NCBI GenBank assembly: GCA_933228895.1
Contig: OW121854.1
Location: forward strand, 12,899,131 to 12,963,130
DNA from: Platycnemis pennipes
Taxonomy: Eukaryota; Arthropoda; Insecta; Odonata; Platycnemididae
Reading direction: 5' to 3'
Length of the DNA: 64,000 nt
The notes under the pieces: model-generated
What the model was told of the DNA's origin: nothing
Seen by the model: the letters and a program-made list of their open reading frames with translations, nothing else
Database searches by the model: none
Position numbers and translations under genes: made by a program
Part shown: positions 1 through 11,019 of the stretch, in pieces
How the letters are laid out: every line of letters begins with the position of its first letter
Numbering within the stretch: position 1 is the first letter of the stretch

Positions 1-559
1 TTACAATAAAAGAATTATCTCGTGTTATCGTTGCGCCAATTGGAAGTTATCTCTAACGTTTCCCGATCGATCCGTATAGCTGAATTCTAAAACCGTATTC
101 CTTTTGAAAAAAAAGGTAATCATACCAATGATAATTCTTTTATTTGAACAATCCTCTCTTAACCTACATTCGATCATATGTTTTGCTTACCTCGCCAGTT
201 TACTAGGCCCTCATGTCGAGCGTAAACTTCGGATTATCCAGCGTAAATCAGTTAGCCATTCCTTTAATTCACTGGAACCTGGACATCGATGAGTGATATT
301 TATACCAATAACAAAATTAGATATTTCTGCAGATTTTTTTGATCAGAAAGCTCTAAGTTAGTCGAATGCAACGATGTAGTGGATCGGCCCAGCAGGGGGC
401 ACGAATCGTCCAACATAAGTATGGGTTCTTGCCCTTGGTGTCAGGAACAAGTAATAAAGCAAAGGGTTCGTACAAAAGACAGAATTCATTCGGAATCAAG
501 AGTTAAACCAATCGCGTCTCGAATAGCCAAAAGAGAGTTACCTCACGTTACCTCTAGCT
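1..559. other. Unassigned DNA, no gene recognised
   Basis: Only short open frames of about 60 codons occur here, without recognisable motifs or a supporting upstream context. I see no terminal repeats and no match to other parts of the window. Confidence 0.4.
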
Positions 560-857
560 CGGGAGGATAGAAGAGAATGCGCGTACTCAGTATTATAAGA
601 GAACAGAATAGGCCCCCGTACTATAAGAGAACAGAATAGGCAGCATAGGAAAGGGATAGGTAGAGGAAATATTTTAGAGTATTCTGTAGTGCATGATGCA
701 TGTATTAACCCCTCAAATACTATAGATACTAACAATCTAGTTGCATGAGACCCTTTAGTTGCTTGCTTGCATGCTAGTAGTGTATGCTTGGTGATCTTCA
801 CCCCCTGCCACACACCCTCGCGGTGGCTTGCAGGGTATCTTGTAGATGTAGATGTAT
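560..857 (+). mobile_element. 3' end of CR1/L2-group LINE, family B (truncated)
   Basis: This is a non-coding LINE 3' end on the plus strand. It closely matches 58540-58785, which follows a recognisable LINE C-terminus, and that shared order identifies it. A segment around GTACTATAAGAGAACAGAAT is present twice in a row near 577-640, so this copy carries a small internal duplication. The last 67 bases (791-857) hold the conserved terminal hairpin, with CCCTGC pairing to GCAGGG, followed by a TGTAGA-type hexamer tail. No coding part remains. Other copies of the same end occur on the minus strand near 23.0 and 23.6 kb. Confidence 0.75.
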
Positions 858-975
858 TACGGGTGGATGGCACGGCTTAGAGCACGGACCCAACGGACCG
901 CGCATCGGTCTCCCATGATGGACTACATTCTGACGGCAACCGATTCACCAATCCCCAAAAAACCACCGTGCACGC

Positions 976-1521
976 AAAGGGGGCGTTTACTGTGGACCGA
1001 AATCGCAATTTTGTGCACGAAATCGTTAGATGGAAACGAAACAAGAAATTTAGTGAAAAAAATTAATCTCCTAACCACAACCATTCACTCATAAATCAAA
1101 AATTAAAATAAGCAAAAGGTGACGCCCACCTATAAAACTACTTTGATAACATTGACGTCATTTTCCTCCCGTCCTTGACTGCTCTTATGGGAAGGTCAGG
1201 GAGTGGAGGGGGGTTCTCGGAAGGTCTGCTCGCACAGACCCTGTCGCAACTGCTTCGATTGGCAGAGTCAGCTGTGTGTCCCCCCCCCTCCAATTGCGAT
1301 AAGGCGAAGTATCTTCGCGGGCTAAGTTGTGATTGGACGAAGTCGATATACGTCAGAGGTTGCACCACACCCACTTTTCCGAAAGGGTTAAAAACATCAG
1401 TTTTTCGCCGCCTATAACTCGAGAAATAATTGACGGATCAAAAAACGGAAAAATACGAATCTTTTTGTTTGACAAACTCTATCATATTCGTCAATAAAAA
1501 ATATGGTAAATTGACCCTATT
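976..1521 (-). mobile_element. AATGGGG-family MITE, copy 1 (full-length, minus)
   Basis: This is a non-autonomous element of about 546 bp, inverted relative to copies at 11020-11556 and 34166-35522. The ends are degenerate inverted repeats related to AATGGGGNCGTTTAC. The interior matches the other copies throughout, including a C-rich run and a TGACGTCA palindrome at 1153-1160. It encodes no transposase, and the small open frames inside it are not conserved. This copy retains the uninterrupted sequence at the point where the copy at 34166 carries an 829-bp insertion, so it serves as an empty-site reference. Confidence 0.8.
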
Positions 1522-2684
1522 ATATAGAAGGAAAAAGAAGGGTGTTTTTCGGTCAATGGGCAGGAGAGAAGGGGACGTGCGGAGTTGTAAGTGAAATCTT
1601 ACTCTCGAGGCATTGGCTGTTGGCTATTCTGATCGACGCCCATTAACAGTACACAAATATCTTTTGGGAAACTGAAATTTAGAATAGAAAAATTCCATCA
1701 AAATCCATGCGCACGTCCGGGACATTACATCGATACAAGAACAATAATAGGTTATCGAGATCAATTTTTGGGTCTTAAGTACTTAAGGACATCAGAAAAG
1801 AAATTTTGGCAACATTAAGAACTTGCCCAAATATTTGATCCCAGAATCCTGGAGTTACGATGGTTAGAAGAATGAATGATAAATAGATATGGAATTGGAA
1901 TTGTATGACTGTAAAACTTTGGAATTGTGGGAAGAGGATGAGTTGGAGGCTCTTTGGGTGTGAGTGTTTCCAGGTCCTGTAAAGTCACATTTCAAATTCT
2001 TAGGCACGAAGGAAAAAGGACGAAAATGAACTGTTGAGCTTATCAAAGAGGGAACGGGAGTGAAACTTAGGAAAAGGACTTGGAGGAAGTTGGAGGAAGA
2101 AAGTTGGACGGAATGAGAGGCAATGGGAAGTTAAATGTCGCGGCCGTGAATAGAATTCTGAGGAAAATTAAGGTGGAGGAAAGGAAGAGTGTGTGGAGAG
2201 TATGTTTGCTGTGCTGAAGAGTGATTTGTGTCACGCCTTATCCTCCTTCAGCAGTCCGGAGGGAGATTTGGACATCTATTCCGATCAAATGAATGGCAAT
2301 GTGGTAGCTTAAGTAGGTAGGTACTAGGCAGTAGGATCAGGTATGCGCGCTTGCTGTTCCTTCTTATGCCTTCGGTAAACCCTTAGGGGTCATATTCAGA
2401 ACCTCAACTACAGTCTCCCTTCTACATACGTCCAAAAACCTTCGAGTCAAACAGGTCAAATAGTGCCGTATACCGCTTCAAACTATGTTTTATGATCTGT
2501 TAAATATCCCACCGTATGCCCGAAATGCGACTCTCGTATTTCCCACCAGCTGGGGTAAAGGGACAAGGTTTAGCGGACAGCGTGGTGGACGCGGTCTTCT
2601 TCTACACCAGTCATTCCTTATCTTGGGGTCATCGTCATGGGGCAGCCTTCTTACAGCTTTTTTATTCGATTGGGCTTCCATCTC
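1522..2684. other. Unassigned DNA
   Basis: Purine-rich plus strand around 2060-2230, rich in GGA and GAA. No open frame with a recognisable domain and no terminal repeats found. Confidence 0.4.
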
Positions 2685-3375
2685 CGTCATCATCATTGGT
2701 CAACAATCCTAGGATTGGTTTGACGCAGCTTTCCACTCGATTCTTCTATCGGCCAACCTTTTCATTGCGACGTAATTCTTCACTTTTACATCCTTCACAA
2801 CCTGTTCCATGTATCTCATACGAAGCCTGCCTTTTCCAATCTTCCCGTTCACTTTTCCCTCGGCAATAGTCTTCATCAGGCCATCGTGTCTTAAGATATG
2901 GCCGATTAAGTTGTCCCTTCTTCTTTTTAGAGTTTTCAACAGATTTATCTTTTCTCCTACTCTTCTCAGCACTTCTTCGTTACTTACTCGGTCGATCCAT
3001 TTAATCTTCAGCATTCTTCTATAGCACCACATTTCAAATGCTTTTACCCTTTTCTTCTCCGCTGCTGTCATCATCCTTGCCTCACTGCCGTAAGGAAACA
3101 TGCTCCAGGGGTATGTTCTAATGAACTGTTTCCTTACTTCTTCGCTTGTATTTCTTGCTGTGAGTAGATTCTTCTTTTGATAGAATGCCCTCTTTGCCTG
3201 GGCTATTCTACTAACTATTTCTTTCTTGCTTCGTCCATCGTTGGTTCCTCGGCTTCCTAAGTAACAGAACTCTTTCACCTCTTCAAGTTTTTGTTTTCCT
3301 AATTTGACATTGGTTTTGGCCTCTTCTTTCTTGCTACACACCAATATCCTAGTCCTCTTCTTATTTATCATAACC
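2685..3375 (-). pseudogene. RTE-clade LINE, 3' fragment (copy 1)
   Basis: A minus-strand open frame of 220 codons (3371-2709) encodes the C-terminal part of an RTE-type endonuclease/reverse transcriptase polyprotein, downstream of the catalytic RT motifs. The recognisable order is a Cys-Tyr-Leu-Gly-Ser motif (FCYLGS), a KKEIVSRIAQAKRAF block, an EMWCYRRML block and an IGHILRH block, ending in NQS just before the 3' end. These blocks are standard in insect and other animal RTE elements. The RNA 3' end lies near 2685 in a short TGA/ATG trinucleotide run. The 5' part, including endonuclease and RT palm, is missing, as is usual after incomplete reverse transcription. The frame is still open, so this copy is relatively young. 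No clear target duplication was found. Confidence 0.85.
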
Positions 3376-4946
3376 GAGGATAATCGGCATTTTCCAATAA
3401 ATAGTCCTCAGGTTGAAAGAAGTGCCTCGAACACTTACACCCTATCGGGTGTGAGAGTAACACATTCAGAAGTTGGTACTGCTAAACATAATAATAACGC
3501 AATAATCTCGTGGCACCCCTGTTTACCCAGAATGCCTTACCTACCAGTCGAGCTTTGTTCCGTGAAGGGTTCACCCGGGCCACCGCCGCTTCCTGCGCTG
3601 AAATTCGCAGGGAACGACCCTTCAAATCCCTCCCCCCCCCCTCGCACCCTGATAAGAGACCCCGGCGCTCTCTGCCCTTTTGAATTCCAACGAGTCCTCA
3701 GTCGTGCTTGGAATTATCGTCTCACGGAAGCATCATCGCGGGCCTCGCTCGGGAAATTGAATTCTCTCCATATCCTCTTGATTCGTGCAATCTAAATGAG
3801 CTCTAGTGTACTGGGCGGTAGACAAAAGCAGTGGAAGGCATCAGCTCTGTTTTAATTTTTTGCTCGAGTTTATCAGGAGAGAAAGGTCGTCGGCTACGCT
3901 AAGTATCTTCGCCCCTTTACCGAGAGATGGAGTAGATGCTGCCCCATCTAGTTTTTTACCTTGCTTTTTGGAAGAGGAATCTCCCGAAGATTGGAGTCCG
4001 GAATTTGTCGAAACACTCTTACTTCAATTTTGTTTATGTGGATGCCGGCACGCACGTTGCCCAGAAAGTCTCGTAGTCTTTGGTGGAAAGATTCCTCGGG
4101 AAGACGAGAAGTCTTCACGCCTCCTGGTTCGAGCAAAGGAGGATGCCTCATTATCCCCGGACCCATCTCACACGAGGACAATTAGCAGAAGATTCTACAT
4201 CCACCCTCTCTGCTAGCACTTTGTTCTCCGCGCCGCTACGGGCGAACTGGAAAGAAATGCGAAATAAAGGTCTCTCCTTTCCTTCGGAAGAAAAAGGTCC
4301 TCCCTCATCGGATCTGAATATCCCACCCTCCCCCTCATTAACTGAGCAATTTCCCTCGATTACAAACGTGAGGAGACTCGCGCCGTGCTTCGCAATTGTT
4401 TCAAAACTTCCCCCCCCCCCTCCCACAATCCCCCTCGATCTCTTCCGCCACCAATTTCTCTTCCAGTTTTCCACTTATTTTTCCCTCCACCGCCGCCGTG
4501 AAACTTTTTTCTCCCTCGTTTCAAAAGTTTCGGTCATCAATCTAGTTATCCTTAGTTCCCTGTCGCAGGCAGGGGTGAGGCAAAAGGAGGCAGGCCTCTC
4601 TCGGAAAGCGTGTCTGTAGAGCTGGGAAGAGGAGAAGGCCTCTTGTCCGGCTGGCGGCAGGAACATTGAGCTATGGTGCTTGTATGGTGCTTGCCAGTGG
4701 AGACGGCAGGGATCATATTGAATCCGGTGCATTTCAATTGCATCCGGTGCATTTCAACGAAGAATGGACTCTAGCCGGTCATCTGAAAGTATTCAAAGAA
4801 TAAATATGTCGGAGGAAAGCATAAATAGATCTGTAAACAGCTGCATGCTTTTATAAATATAGCTATGTAAATAGCCTGGACGACAGCCATCACATTCTTG
4901 AGCTTGTTATTAATACTAATAATTATATGAATACGCATTCGACAAA
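3376..4946. other. Unassigned GC-richer DNA
   Basis: This stretch is more GC-rich than its surroundings and has several overlapping open frames of 75-180 codons on both strands. Their translations are low in complexity and rich in Ser, Pro and Arg, with no domain I recognise, so I do not call a gene. C-runs occur near 3630 and 4410. A 16-bp direct repeat beginning ATCCGGTGC lies at 4722-4737 and 4742-4757. It could be a host 5' region or another decayed repeat. Confidence 0.35.
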
Positions 4947-5517
4947 CATCTGTGGAACGAATTCCTTATTGAGGCTTCCGCGGAGTGTCTGGTTTGAGAA
5001 TCCGATATACGAGGTCTGATGCGATTGTGGAAAGGCCTACGTTGGGCAAACCTCGAGAGCCTTAAAGACTCTTATGATTCAAGAACACAGGAGAGCGACA
5101 AATAACAGACAATCGTGCCTTTCAGCCATCGCGGAGCACTTTTGGGAGGGCCCGGCATACAACATCAATTTTGACGGAGCCAAGCTGATCAAGACTGAAA
5201 AACACTATTTCCCAAGGCTCATATGCGAAACGATCGAAACGGCCAAAAACCCCAACAATTTTGACAGAGAGGACAGCTATAAGCTCTCCCATACTTGGAA
5301 GCGCCTAATTGAAAAAGAACTAGTCAAACGGCCAATGAAAAGGCGCCCACTTGAACAACAGAGCGCAGAAGTAAATGGTATATAAGATGGTAAAAATCTC
5401 CTATGAAACACTTCAGAGCTGAAGACGCGAACTGAAACGTTGGCTGGACTATTGTCAGTCCAGAATGGACACACGCGAAAGAAATACCGAAACGAATGGA
5501 TCCTCATCTGTGGAACG
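4947..5517 (+). pseudogene. Penelope-like element, 5'-truncated endonuclease end (copy a)
   Basis: This insertion is flanked by 13-bp direct repeats CATCTGTGGAACG at 4947-4959 and 5505-5517, which look like a target-site duplication. Inside, on the plus strand, is the C-terminal part of a Penelope-like polyprotein. From about 5010 it shows CDCGKAYVGQTSRALK, the GIY-YIG nuclease core with its Tyr-Val-Gly and Arg, preceded by an in-frame stop. The downstream block around FDGAKLI, then NNFDREDSYKLSHTW, is the usual end of these proteins. The open part runs 5074-5385. The RT domain is absent. Downstream are a hammerhead-like core and a 7-bp hairpin. Such 5' truncation with a 10-15 bp duplication fits Penelope-like integration. 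Confidence 0.85.
5419..5463 (+). ncRNA. Decayed hammerhead-like core plus hairpin at Penelope 3' end
   Basis: CTGAAGA (5419-5425) is followed by GAAAC (5434-5438), the two invariant strings of a hammerhead ribozyme core, but the eight bases between them cannot form stem II, so it is probably inactive. A hairpin with a perfect 7-bp stem (CTGGACT, 5444-5450, with AGTCCAG, 5457-5463) follows. Penelope-like elements are known to carry hammerhead motifs in their terminal repeats. Confidence 0.45.
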
Positions 5518-6164
5518 GTTGGAGCTACAAGCGGATATGCTTCCGTTATTGACTTGGCGAGGGGGTTTGGGGTTAAGCCGGAGGCAGTTTAGAAGAAATT
5601 AATTCATTGCCAAGACGCATGAAATTGGTGTAGTCTTTGCCGGCAAGTAATCCTTTCAATACATTTTCTGAGGCCTCTTGCCACACACCCTCGCGGTGGC
5701 TTGCAGGGTATCCCGTAGATGTAGATCTGCCCTTTGTAATGGATGCCTTTTCACCTAATTAATTTCTACATTCGGGAGGTTTGAAGCAGTAGAAGCCAAA
5801 TGGTCAGTATCTCGGATCTCTGCATTTCCTACGCCATCCTACCGCAAAGGGGTTTACTGTCCGTCAATGTTTCCATTCATCTTTCTAAAAAGAAGCGGAA
5901 GCATAGTTTAAACAGCGCTAGTCTCACTGTCTAGCGATACAATCGATATTTGACTAAGCGATGCGGTTCTTTGGGTTGCTCCGCGATGCCGTGGTTGTCC
6001 ACCTACCCCTCCGCTTCAGGAATGATTCAGCCGAAAGTGGAATGCGTCGATTAGTACGTCCGCAGGTCCACCTCCTCAGAACCTTTCCGACCGACTGTCC
6101 TTTCAGGCCTCATCCCACCTATATACCAACCCGGACGGGGACGAATCAGCGGCCGAGCTGGCAT
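5518..6164. other. Unassigned DNA with an isolated LINE tail
   Basis: No coding signal recognised. It includes the LINE tail at 5676-5726, listed separately. Confidence 0.4.
5676..5726 (+). repeat. Isolated LINE 3' hairpin and hexamer tail
   Basis: TGCCACACACC and GGTGGCTTGCAGGG arms followed by GTAGATGTAGAT. It is the shared terminal hairpin of the CR1/L2-group LINEs, here without any attached coding sequence. It is either an extremely 5'-truncated insertion or the remnant of a SINE sharing the LINE tail. Confidence 0.7.
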
Positions 6165-6535
6165 AGGGGGTTAGGATGGTCCGAGAAGGACCGGATTGTC
6201 GGCTGAGGGGATGTACCTCCAGGTCACCTGTCGTGACTGTTCTTTTATTAACTGAATGTATAACATTTTTACATCAAATATATCAAACACAACACCTTTG
6301 CCCTTTTGTAGCGAATACATGTAGGCCTGATTGTCCAAGTATACATTAATGTTACAGAATGGTGGCGTGACCGCCAAAGCATGAGTCGCAGCCATGAGGG
6401 CCGCAAAGGTTTCGGCCTCCACAATCGGCTTCTCCTGGTTGAAGGGCCACATCTCACATTTACTAGGGAAGGAATGACCCACGCTGCCTGGAAGGGCGTA
6501 GCGTCGCTAAACACATCAACAGTAAATGAGTACAA
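6165..6535 (-). pseudogene. RNase H fragment of an RT-RNase H retroelement
   Basis: On the minus strand two overlapping frames join into one RNase H domain. The first, near 6520-6480, gives VFSDATPFQAAWVI, with the first catalytic Asp. After a one-base frameshift the second frame (6482-6171) gives IVEAETFAAL, with the catalytic Glu, then YLDNQAYMYSLQKGKG, with the next Asp, and finally a YIPSADNP segment near the usual last Asp. The YSLQKGKG block matches YSFRKGRG in the element at 21.6-22.7 kb, and both RNase H domains end in a stop within a few codons of this region. They therefore seem to be two members of one family. No RT remains here; a Penelope element abuts the 5' side. Confidence 0.65.
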
Positions 6536-7520
6536 ATTCCCAAGACTTTCTCAATCGCATCCGAAATTTACGACTGGAGCCGCAGCATCTTTTAGCAAGT
6601 TTTGACATGGTATCACTCTTCACGAAGGTACCCACCGAATACGCGATCGATATCGTAAGAGGCAAATTTAATGACAGGATATCTTACCTCGCAAGAATTT
6701 GTATTGAAATAACTTCAAATGGCACGGCACCTTTTTACGTACAGACAAATAAAAAAGGTGTATCAATGGGCTCGCCCATTTCACCTGGAATAGCCAATCT
6801 ATACATGGAACTCTTGGAAACCAGAGCCTTAAACACCGCTACTCACAAACTTTCGCTCTGGTTTCGCTACGTGGATGACACGTTTGTGGTCTTGACTCAA
6901 GGCTGGGAGAAATTAGAACAGTTCTTCAATCATCTAAACCAGAGACAAAACAACATAAAGTTCACGAAAGAGGTCAAAGTGTATGGGAGGTTTGCGTTTT
7001 TGGATGTTATGAGGAAAGATGACGGATCCTTGTTTACCGAACCGGTTTACCGGTAACATTCAGTTTACCGAAAACTCACAAACACCAAAGCGTACCTCCA
7101 CGCCAGCTCGCACCATCACCCGGGACAAATAATTGGCGTGCTGAAGACTATGGTCCACCGATCTTTTATTTTGAGCGATGACGAGCACGGATCAAGTGAA
7201 CTAAGAACTTTTCGGAAGATTTTACTTGACAGCGGTTACAGAAAGAGTGACATTGACAGAGCGTTCAGGGAGAAAGAAAAACAGAGGACGAAGTCGCCGC
7301 TGAAAGAAATCGAACAAGCGAAAAAGGCTTTCCTGCATTACATCCGAGGGGTGACGGACAGGATTGCAAGAATTTTTCCCAAATACAATGTAAAAACTAT
7401 ATTCAAGACCAAAAGCCAACTCAGGAATAGTACACGCAGCGTTAAAGGACGCGATACATTGGAAATAGAGGGGGTCTACGAAATTAAATGCCAAACTTGC
7501 CACAAAGTATATGGGTCATT
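6526..7520 (+). pseudogene. Penelope-like element, RT domain and start of endonuclease (copy b)
   Basis: Two open frames (6526-7056 and 7138-7662) in the plus strand cover the RT and linker of a Penelope-like polyprotein. RT motif A is LASFDMVSLFTKVP, motif B is around GVSMGSPISPGIANLYME, and the catalytic motif C is WFRYVDDTFVV, with the YVDD aspartates intact. A further conserved block reads GRFAFLDVM. Near 7045 the frame stops at a small imperfect duplication of GTTTACCG, then resumes with SSHHHPGQIIGVLK and a basic linker. At about 7465 the GIY-YIG nuclease begins (GVYEIKCQTC, KVYG) and is cut off near 7510. The N-terminal part is missing. It lies downstream of copy a in the same orientation, but the intervening RNase H fragment shows they are not one intact tandem. 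Confidence 0.88.
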
Positions 7521-8084
7521 CCACCTCTATTCAACAAACGTTTGTCCCTTAGTGCCTCAAATTTTGATGAAAATTGGAGTATGCGTACAAAATCAAATCA
7601 AACTGAATACCCTGATACAGTTTTGTGAAAAAAATATTTTGAGCGATTTATGCATATTTTAATTTTTTCGCATTTTTAGCAAAAATCCGAGTCTTAAGTC
7701 ATATTATAACTTATATCTCCGTTTGTAATTGTCATAAAGTAATGATCATCAGCTCTTATTAAAGCTTAATCTTTATTGGATGCAAATATATGAGTAAAAA
7801 ATTATTTTCTTCTATACCCTATTGTTTTTAATTACTAATGTTTAAAAAACTGTTAATAAACTTTTCTCAAAGACTCCATCTCAGAATCGGCCGAAACTTT
7901 TTTCCGTAATCTAAACATACCCAGCTAACTATTTCAAAAATAAAATTTAGTGGCAAATAATAAATACGCTTTTTATAAATATTTAAACATTTGCAATTTT
8001 TCTCGCGCGGCCCGTCGGCTCCCTTATTTGGAATACGTGCAGCAGAGACTGATATTTCACTTTTATTGATATATTTGCATCGGA
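7521..8084. other. Unassigned AT-rich DNA
   Basis: AT-rich sequence with no recognisable domain or terminal repeat; it separates the truncated Penelope copy from a truncated MITE. Confidence 0.4.
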
Positions 8085-8382
8085 CAACAGACTCCGCCAA
8101 TAGGAGCGGTTGCGACAGTATCTGTGCGAGCAGACCTTCCGAGAACCCCTCTCCACTCCCTTCCCTTTCCCTAAAAGCAGTCAAGGACGGGAGGAAAATT
8201 ACGTCAATGGTATCAATGAAGGTTTTTCGGTGGGCGTCACCTTTTGCTTATTTTAATTTTTGATTTATGAGTGAATGGTTGTGGTTAGAAGATTAATGTT
8301 TTCACTAAAATTCGTGTTTCGTTTCCATCTAACGATTTCGTGTACAAAATTACGATTTCGGTTCCGAGTAAACGTCCCTATT
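8085..8382 (+). mobile_element. AATGGGG-family MITE, copy 2 (left end missing)
   Basis: This is the right-hand 300 bp of the family, colinear with 11265-11556, from the region just after the C-rich run to the terminal GTAAACGTCCC inverted repeat. The left terminal repeat is absent. The TGACGTCA palindrome of other copies is mutated here (TTACGTCA). Confidence 0.75.
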
Positions 8383-9213
8383 CTTATATATCGAATTGTT
8401 ATGATACGTCGTTGTTAAGAACGCCATGTAATCAACATTTTCATATCATCGCATATCTATATGCATTGGTAGGAATGAGACGTCTGAGCGGGTATTTGCT
8501 GCTTGGTAAGCCGTGCGGCGTGGGTGGGTGGTATCGGAGGGCCATTTTGGATGACGTGATTTGGGTTTCTTTTGTGAGTTGCTGAACGGGAGTCTATTTT
8601 GGGGGCGTTGCGTGTTGGAAGGGATATCGCCTATTCACGACCATGTGCCGAACAGCTCACACATCAGAACTTGACATCATTTTGACTGATGCCGTGGTGT
8701 GTATTCACTCTGTATCCTCGGCCGGTGCACTGAGATGCCCTTTTGAATAGGCGATTTGGATATAATCCGCGATCACAGCAGCGGCGGTCGACTTCAACTG
8801 CCCCTGTCCGATCCCCATAAACGCCCTGAAATGAAAAGGGTCTCTCGCCGCATAGATAGGGGCGTCGAAGGAGTCGAGGAGTGATTGGTGGCTGGCGGGG
8901 ATTGTCTCGGAGCCGATCCGATTGACGTGGAAATGAAAGAGCGGAGAGGGCCCAAAGCGCGACTCCCCACGACGGCGCTGATGCTTTTGAAAAGCCGGGA
9001 GGGGCGAGAAAGAGCAATAAATCAGGGTGCGTGTATGGAAACGGAGGATCGCGTCCCCCAGGCACCGCTCGTCCAGGGGCTCTGCGATATGAAGTTTTGG
9101 AAGACATCTGCGAAATGATCCTGGCAAAAGAGCGGCCGAGTCTTCTGGAAATCGCAACTTGGTCTCAAATTCGCATCGCAAAACGACGACCCATTGACGA
9201 TAGTTCATGCAGC
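8383..9213. other. Unassigned; contains a long minus-strand open frame
   Basis: A minus-strand frame stays open for 257 codons (9478-8705). Its N-terminal third is only the antisense of the Penelope fragment at 9214-9653. The remaining part, about 138 codons from 9120 to 8705, has a mixed, protein-like composition but matches no family I know. Other frames across the same interval are also open for 75-147 codons, so GC content could explain it. I do not call it a gene. Confidence 0.3.
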
Positions 9214-9653
9214 TACGTACGTTATTCGGGTGTGCCGCGTGATTTTCAGGTATTGCCCCGACATTTCGTGATCTCTGCTGGTCAGACAGACATGGAAGTC
9301 GGCAGTGGCAGAACATGCAGCCCTGGGACATGAGATTGACTTCGAAAAAAACCAAAGTCATCGCTAAGGTCAACAGATTCAAAATCAGGCTATATCGTGA
9401 AGCAATTGAAATAATAAAGAACAGAGAAAATTTTAATAGAGATGGTGGTCTCCAAATAAGCCACACGTGGAGGTCCACACTTCACAAACATTTTTCAATG
9501 ACATCTCCGTCCCTCGACCCATATACACCTGAGGTATATAATACCCTCACCGGCAACGAGGACCTCATATCCGTCTGAAGAAGTGACCAGCAGAGGTCAC
9601 GAAACGTCGGGGCAACACCTGAACATCACGCGGCACACCCGAATAACATACGT
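9214..9653 (+). pseudogene. Penelope-like element end with inverted flanks (copy c)
   Basis: About 170 bp of the Penelope endonuclease C-terminus lies on the plus strand (about 9325-9480), recognised by EIDF, REAIEIIKNRENFNRDGG and ISHTW, the same block order as copy a. It is bracketed by a roughly 71-bp inverted repeat, 9214-9284 against 9583-9653. The right arm holds a hammerhead-like core and the left arm its reverse complement. Inverted terminal sequence around a truncated copy is a known arrangement for Penelope-like elements. The RT and the nuclease N-terminus are absent. Confidence 0.8.
9575..9607 (+). ncRNA. Hammerhead-like ribozyme core (Penelope terminal repeat)
   Basis: CTGAAGA (9575-9581), then GTGACC (9583-9588) pairing with GGTCAC (9595-9600) as a 6-bp stem II over a short AGCAGA loop, then GAAAC (9601-9605). 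This is the CUGANGA - stem II - GAAA core of hammerhead ribozymes. A convincing stem III and cleavage site were not found by eye, so activity is uncertain. A reverse-complement copy lies in the left inverted arm near 9258-9284. Confidence 0.55.
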
Positions 9654-10026
9654 ATCATCATGAGCCGCGAAAGCTTCAATGAACAAGTTTATGCAGCTCT
9701 TTGCTATCTGAAAGAGGCGACCGACCACTGAGGTCCTTTGCGCCGGAGAGGATGGATGACTAACGGTAGGAGTTTTCAAGGAACGGAGGGAAAAAGAGTG
9801 GAGAGAAAAAACCTGGGATTCAACTCCTCTTAACGAAATGCGCCAAGGGTACCGCGGCTTAACGTACCATCCGACGGACGGAGTACTGAGCATGAAGTCA
9901 ACTCAGCGGGGCACTCAAGTGAGGACCGGTGTACCGATAAAAGAATCCGCCACTGCCGGGAATCGAACGCAGGCCCTCGAGATGGAGGCCACTAGCCATC
10001 TCACCAACCCGATCCCCGACAAAATT
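9654..10026 (-). mobile_element. tRNA-derived SINE (minus)
   Basis: Read on the minus strand, the 5' end near 10026 carries a tRNA-like head: an A-box-like TTGGTGAGATGG and a B box with GTTCGATTCCC about 40 bases further on, followed by a non-tRNA body of roughly 250 bp. The spacing fits an RNA polymerase III internal promoter. No cloverleaf with a credible anticodon arm forms, so it is a SINE rather than a tRNA gene. The 3' limit is uncertain because it runs into the Penelope copy c flank. Confidence 0.65.
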
Positions 10027-11019
10027 TCATGCCATAGATGTATGTAAAATAACTTGGTCCACACTTTCAATATATGGACCTGGGTAAATTTTGCATGGTA
10101 AAAAAAACAGTTTGAAAGTGTGCGATGTATCTAGTTATATAATACTTATTTCTATAGCATATGCAGTTCCACAAATCAGCACACGAAAATGTAACATTAA
10201 ATATTTCATGACATGAAATGTATCCGCATTCACTAATATTGTATCTGATGTCGTTCCCATATCTCCTTTTTGGATATACCGCAGGGTTGCGAAGGGCAAG
10301 AAAATTGTGGATTTCCTCAATATCTGCTGACAAGCGGAGAGGATGTTGCTCAGAAAGCCCTCGCCTCCGCTGTTTAATGGAGAGGAGGGTGGATTTATTC
10401 CCGGTAAAGTCGAGGGTTGGAGTGAAACACTTCTGCGAAATATCGCATTTGTCGGCATTTCTCTGTAGGCGGTTTCGACTCATAGCTGATGAGCGGCGTC
10501 TTATTTAAGGCAAAGAATGGAAGAAAGGACTAGCAGAAGGAAGTTATTCGATGAAGACTGTATCAAAATACTCTTTCCTCCCACTTGGAGCGTATCGGAT
10601 GTTTTTCCGAAGAATTTCCTACCTTCTATTTATGATAATTCGGTTGCTATCTTGATGAAAAGAGCCCGAGGTACTCAGGAAGAATCCCACAGCTGCCGTT
10701 TACAATGGCCTCCTACTCACGGGAGCAATATTAATAGGTAAATGCCTCTCGTAGTCTTCCTACCCATTATGAGGAAATCGTGATTTTTTCCTTGTAGGTA
10801 TTACTCTGCTCATATTAGGTTGGGATGGGAACTCAAGAATAGAATACCATCCTCTTTAGTCGTTACGTTTTAAGTTTATTCATTAGCGATCAAAAATAGT
10901 TCCTGGCTCTGCGTGGTAAAAAGCTGTTGCGAAGCTGAATTCCATTTAATATCCCTGCCAAATGCCAAAAGCCACAATGAACTGAGTTGGTTTTATGTGG
11001 TGACAGGGACTTCGATTGC
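10027..11019. other. Unassigned DNA
   Basis: Two minus-strand frames of 107 and 138 codons overlap at 10067-10483 without recognisable motifs. No terminal repeats or matches elsewhere in the window were seen. Confidence 0.35.

Noticed and set aside
3304..4619. Host coding exons in the GC-richer block
   Set aside because: Overlapping frames on both strands with low-complexity Ser/Pro/Arg-rich translations, no domains and no convincing splice pattern.
8705..9478. 257-codon minus-strand gene
   Set aside because: Its first third is antisense to a Penelope fragment, all frames there are unusually open, and no domain or conserved motif is visible.
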